From Capsaspora owczarzaki ATCC 30864 (lineage: Eukaryota > Opisthokonta > Filasterea), in assembly GCF_000151315.2 (NCBI RefSeq), contig NW_011887307.1, forward strand, positions 750,876 through 761,844: 10,969 nucleotides of DNA, given 5' to 3'. The position numbers were made by a program, and so were the translations under genes. Under the pieces are notes generated by a model that had not been told where the DNA came from, did no database searches, and saw only the letters and a program-made list of their open reading frames with translations. Shown here piece after piece: positions 8,438-10,969 of the stretch; position 1 is the first letter of the stretch; every line of letters begins with the position of its first letter.

Positions 8438-9183
8438 TTACTGTTGACTTTTCTTTCTTCTTCGCTGCTTTATATTCCGTCGCTCTTAATGTGGGAAGCT
8501 GGGCTCGGTGCGAATTTCCATTTGAGATTTTAAATTGTTTCATTGTATTTTAACTTTTCATTTTATTTTGGACCATTTCCGTTGTCTAGTCTCTCTTTGT
8601 CTGTTTGTGTTCGGTTGGTTGCTTTGTCTGCCTTCGCTCACAACACCTGATGCGTCGCTCATACTCGACGCGAGGGGAATCCCCTCTCAATGTGCCATTT
8701 CCCACCACACCTCATGCTCCCCTTCCGAACCATTTCCCCCACGCAGCAACGCAACTTTTAACACCTTGTCAAACCAACTGACTTTTTTGCGCCGTGTGCT
8801 TTTCCTCCTTTCTCTCCACCCGTCATTCGCAATCTCCCCCCACCACCACCCCCGATTCCTCACATTACAGACAGTCCTTCGTTTTCCACGTCGACGCACC
8901 CATCATCAAGCTCCTTCCTTTTCAACGAACAGACGTGTGTTTGTTTTATTCGTTTTTGAATCGGGCGCATTTTGTTTTGTTCGTTTTTTTACGTCCGTCG
9001 CTCGCTTGTTCTGTCTCCCAAGTCTCCCGCCGTTGGTCTTGTCTCCCTGTGAGCTTCTGCCTCTTCCCCACGCGCACTCTTCCTTTAGCACCTCACCTTT
9101 CCCCCTCCTCCCCCTTCCTGCACCCAGCCACCCCGCGGACTGACTCCTCAACGTTAAATTCCCACGCTGTGGTGTGGCATCGC
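8438..9183. other. Pyrimidine-rich non-coding stretch
   Basis: This part of the leader region is rich in TTC, CTC and CCC strings. The open plus frames through it give S/F/L/P-rich translations without domains. I see no RNA gene or convincing promoter element. Confidence 0.5.
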
Positions 9184-9216
9184 TTTTTTTTTTTTTTCGC
9201 ACTGTTGTGCCAAGCC

Positions 9217-9219
<3 letters not shown>

Positions 9220-9251
<32 letters not shown>

Positions 9252-9280
9252 TTTCCTTATTGTTGTTGTTGTTGTTGCAG
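9220..9280 (+). promoter_or_regulatory. Probable 3' splice site of a leader intron
   Basis: A T31 run (9220-9250) is followed by a CTTAT branch-like site (A9259), GTT repeats and TTGCAG ending at 9280, an unusually strong polypyrimidine tract plus AG. The next exon would begin TTCGCTCACG at 9281. Weaker acceptor-like sites lie at 9325 (TTCCACAG) and 9383 (GTTCCAG). No matching donor can be chosen; GTGAGT at 5846 and at 7400 are candidates. Confidence 0.5.
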
Positions 9281-9412
9281 TTCGCTCACGTTTGCCTCTC
9301 CTCCCCTGCCTCCTTCCTTCCACAGAACTGCTTGCTTGCGTCACGTACCAACACGCCCCGGCTCCCCGCTCCTTGTGTTCCAGGAAGAGCGGCGCTGCAT
9401 AAAATACCCAAA

Positions 9413-10527
9413 ATGTCGACGCCATTGGTTGTCGCTGCCTCCGCCTCCGACGCCATCCCAGCCTCGCTCCAGCCGCTGCCCATCCTCCACCACCACAACA
9501 ACACGAGCCTTGTGGGCGGACCCGCGTCGCCGTCGCCGTCGAGTGTCTCGTCGTACTCGTCCCTCCTGTCGGGTTCCTCGGGAACATCGGCGGCATCTTC
9601 TGCAACGTCGATTGGAATGATGTCGGCTGAGTCAGTTTCCGCTGCTTCTTCTGCTGTGGTTGTGTACCCTTCCAAGAACCCGGCATTCGACTACGATCTC
9701 GCTGCAACGACGCGCCTTGCTGACGTGCCTGCTGGCAATAGCACGCCTGGTCTGTACGCCCCGAGCGCGAGCGCGGCGGCAACTTCTTCCGGAGAACAAC
9801 AGCAGGAGGACGCGGCCCCGACCCCCTTCTCCTCTGAGATTGCTTCCCCGCAATCTGCCGCTGCGCAGGAGTCCGATCCGTCCAAGCGGGATCGCCCACT
9901 CCGCTTTCACAACATCATCCTGCCTGGTCGTCCCGATTTGAAGATGTCCGCGGCCCCTCGCGGCATGGTTGGCGTTCCTTCGTCGGTCTTGCTGCACGGC
10001 GGCACTCAAGTGTTGGCACAAGCTGCGCCGCAGCAAATCCCGCAGCTCGAGCAATTTCAACAGCCTCAGCAGCCTCAGCAGCCTCAACAACAGCAGCCTC
10101 AACAACCTCAACAACAACCTCAACAACAGCTGCAACTGCTGCAGCCGCAACTGCAACTGCAACAACAACAACTGCAACAACAGCCGCAATACTTTGCAAT
10201 GCAGCCACAGCAGGCATGGGCGCATCAACCAACCCAAGGGGTGTTTCCGAACGGAATGCCCTTCCCTCCTCCGATGGTCCAAGTCATGTCTCCTGCGCCA
10301 CGATTTGTCCCGGCCGGCCAACCGCCTCATTTGGTGATGCATCCTGCGCAACCAGCGCAAGCGCAGCCCAACCAGTTTGCGTTCATGCCTCAACAACAGC
10401 AGCAAATGTCGCCACCGAGCCAGACGCAGCAACAGCCGCTGCAGCAGCCGCAGCAGCAGCCTCAGCCGCAGTTGTTACAAATGCAACTCGTGCAGCAGCA
10501 ACAACCAGAACAACCACAACAGCAACC

Positions 10528-10559
<32 letters not shown>

Positions 10560-10565
10560 AACAGC

Positions 10566-10612
<47 letters not shown>

Positions 10613-10969
10613 CCGCAGTCTCAGCAGCCGCAGCCGCAGTCCATCCAATCCATCCAGCAACAGATTCTCCAGTTGCACCAGCAGCAACAGCAGATTCAAA
10701 GCGTGCTCATGCAGCTCCAGACGCCGTTTGGAATGGGTTATCCGTCGCAACACCAGCACCTGCAGCAAATGGGCGCACAAATGCAGGCACAGATGCTCCA
10801 GCTGTTGAGCTCAACGCAACAGCATGCTCAACAACAGCAGCAGCAGCCGATGGCACCGATGCAACTCATGCATGTTCCCCACCAGCCAACGCCGCCGCCG
10901 TTTGCTCCAATGGTTCCCGTGCTGCAACAACCTCAGGCACAGCAACCGCAGCAACAACCGCAGCAACCG
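9413..10969 (+). CDS. Glutamine-rich low-complexity protein (3' partial)
   Basis: One frame is open from ATG 9413 (AAA before it, so A at -3) to the last base: 519 codons, no stop. Residues 1-110 are S/A/T-rich and disordered-looking. A less biased segment, KRDRPLRFHNIILPGRPDLK (158-177) and about 30 residues after it, is the only globular-looking or motif-like part. From about 207 on the protein is Q/P/M-rich: QQP/PQQ repeats at 214-260, a pure run of 28 Gln at 373-400, and a Q/L/I/M-rich stretch at 410-470 that could be helical or coiled-coil. There is no signal peptide or membrane segment. Such proteins are often transcription regulators or RNA-granule proteins, but any DNA-binding domain would lie beyond the window, so I name no function. 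The same frame stays open upstream past 9281, so an earlier start through a spliced exon is possible. Confidence 0.82.
10050..10195 (+). repeat. CAG/CAA/CCT repeats coding QQP and QL units
   Basis: Imperfect CAGCAGCCT/CAACAACCT units encode QQP repeats and then pass into CTGCAA units (QL). CAA and CAG are mixed, which usually stabilises such tracts against expansion. Frames on the other strand give poly-L/V/A strings that are not genes. Confidence 0.85.
10529..10612 (+). repeat. 28-codon polyglutamine tract, mostly CAA
   Basis: Twenty-eight consecutive Gln codons lie between two CCG proline codons, CAA in most positions with a few CAG near the start. The last part is nearly pure CAA and therefore the most likely segment to vary in length. 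Confidence 0.92.

Larger units (their letters stand above)
5850..9280 (+). promoter_or_regulatory. Long pyrimidine-rich block, probable promoter, leader and leader intron of the Q-rich gene
   Basis: The plus strand is strongly C/T-rich for about 3.4 kb, with T tracts, CT, CA and CCT repeats and many short C/T strings, and ends at a good acceptor-like site (9280). Open frames here encode F/L/S/P-rich low-complexity strings and are composition artefacts. No tRNA or spliceosomal RNA gene was recognised. No TATA box or transcription start can be placed with confidence. The promoter/leader role is inferred from position and sense-strand T-richness, which the two helicase introns share. Confidence 0.4.

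Noticed and set aside
4453-9250. Poly-T or poly-A tracts as tails of retroposed elements
   Set aside because: No target-site duplications, reverse-transcriptase frames or repeated bodies next to the tracts were seen. The tracts occur throughout introns and flanks.
9396-9412. TATA-like string GCATAAAATACC before ATG 9413
   Set aside because: It lies within 20 bases of the start codon, too close to act as a TATA box for that ATG. A chance A-rich start context is simpler.
9174-9620. Plus frame of 148 aa overlapping the start of the Q-rich gene
   Set aside because: It begins in a T run and gives poly-F, poly-C and then Arg-rich sequence from out-of-frame reading of the real coding region.
9632-10780. 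Long minus-strand frames rich in Leu, Val or Ala over the Q-rich gene
   Set aside because: They are the complement of CAA/CAG/CCT repeats (TTG/CTG = Leu, GTT = Val, GCT/GCA = Ala). The plus frame 9413-10969 is open throughout and explains the sequence.

Overview
This window is nuclear DNA from a eukaryote, probably a unicellular one. It contains a spliced gene with two short GT-AG introns (104 and 141 bases), long T-rich homopolymers in introns and flanks, triplet repeats that encode Q/S/P/H runs, and no ribosome binding sites or operon spacing. The FBH1-type gene, GC-rich exons, small T-rich introns and heavy CAA/CAG glutamine coding are what I would expect of a unicellular holozoan such as Capsaspora. 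That organism guess is inference; no rRNA, tRNA or organelle sequence is present to test it.

Layout: (1) Positions 2-3987, plus strand: an F-box DNA helicase of the FBH1 (FBXO18) family in three exons. Its reading frame is open to the left edge of the window, and the in-frame stretch before the first ATG carries a good PCNA-interacting (PIP) motif, so the true start is probably upstream. (2) Positions 3988-9412: about 5.4 kb with no gene I can support. It divides into a T-rich 3' flank of the helicase gene (3988-4640), a mildly purine-rich, GC-rich block (about 4700-5845), and a strongly pyrimidine-rich block (about 5850-9280) full of T tracts, CT/CA/CCT microsatellites, a G16 run and small hairpins. 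The pyrimidine block ends in a strong intron-acceptor-like site (T31, then GTT repeats, then TTGCAG at 9280), so it is most simply the promoter, 5' leader and leader intron of the next gene. (3) Positions 9413-10969, plus strand: the first 519 codons of a very glutamine-rich protein that runs off the right edge. It has no stop in the window, and apparent ORFs overlapping it in other frames are shadows.

The helicase is expected to act in the nucleus as an SCF-associated 3'-5' helicase that restrains Rad51 recombination at damaged forks. The Q-rich protein looks like a disordered nuclear or RNA-associated regulator, but no named domain is visible. Nothing links the two functionally. I see no bacterial defence system, CRISPR array, transposon or virus here.
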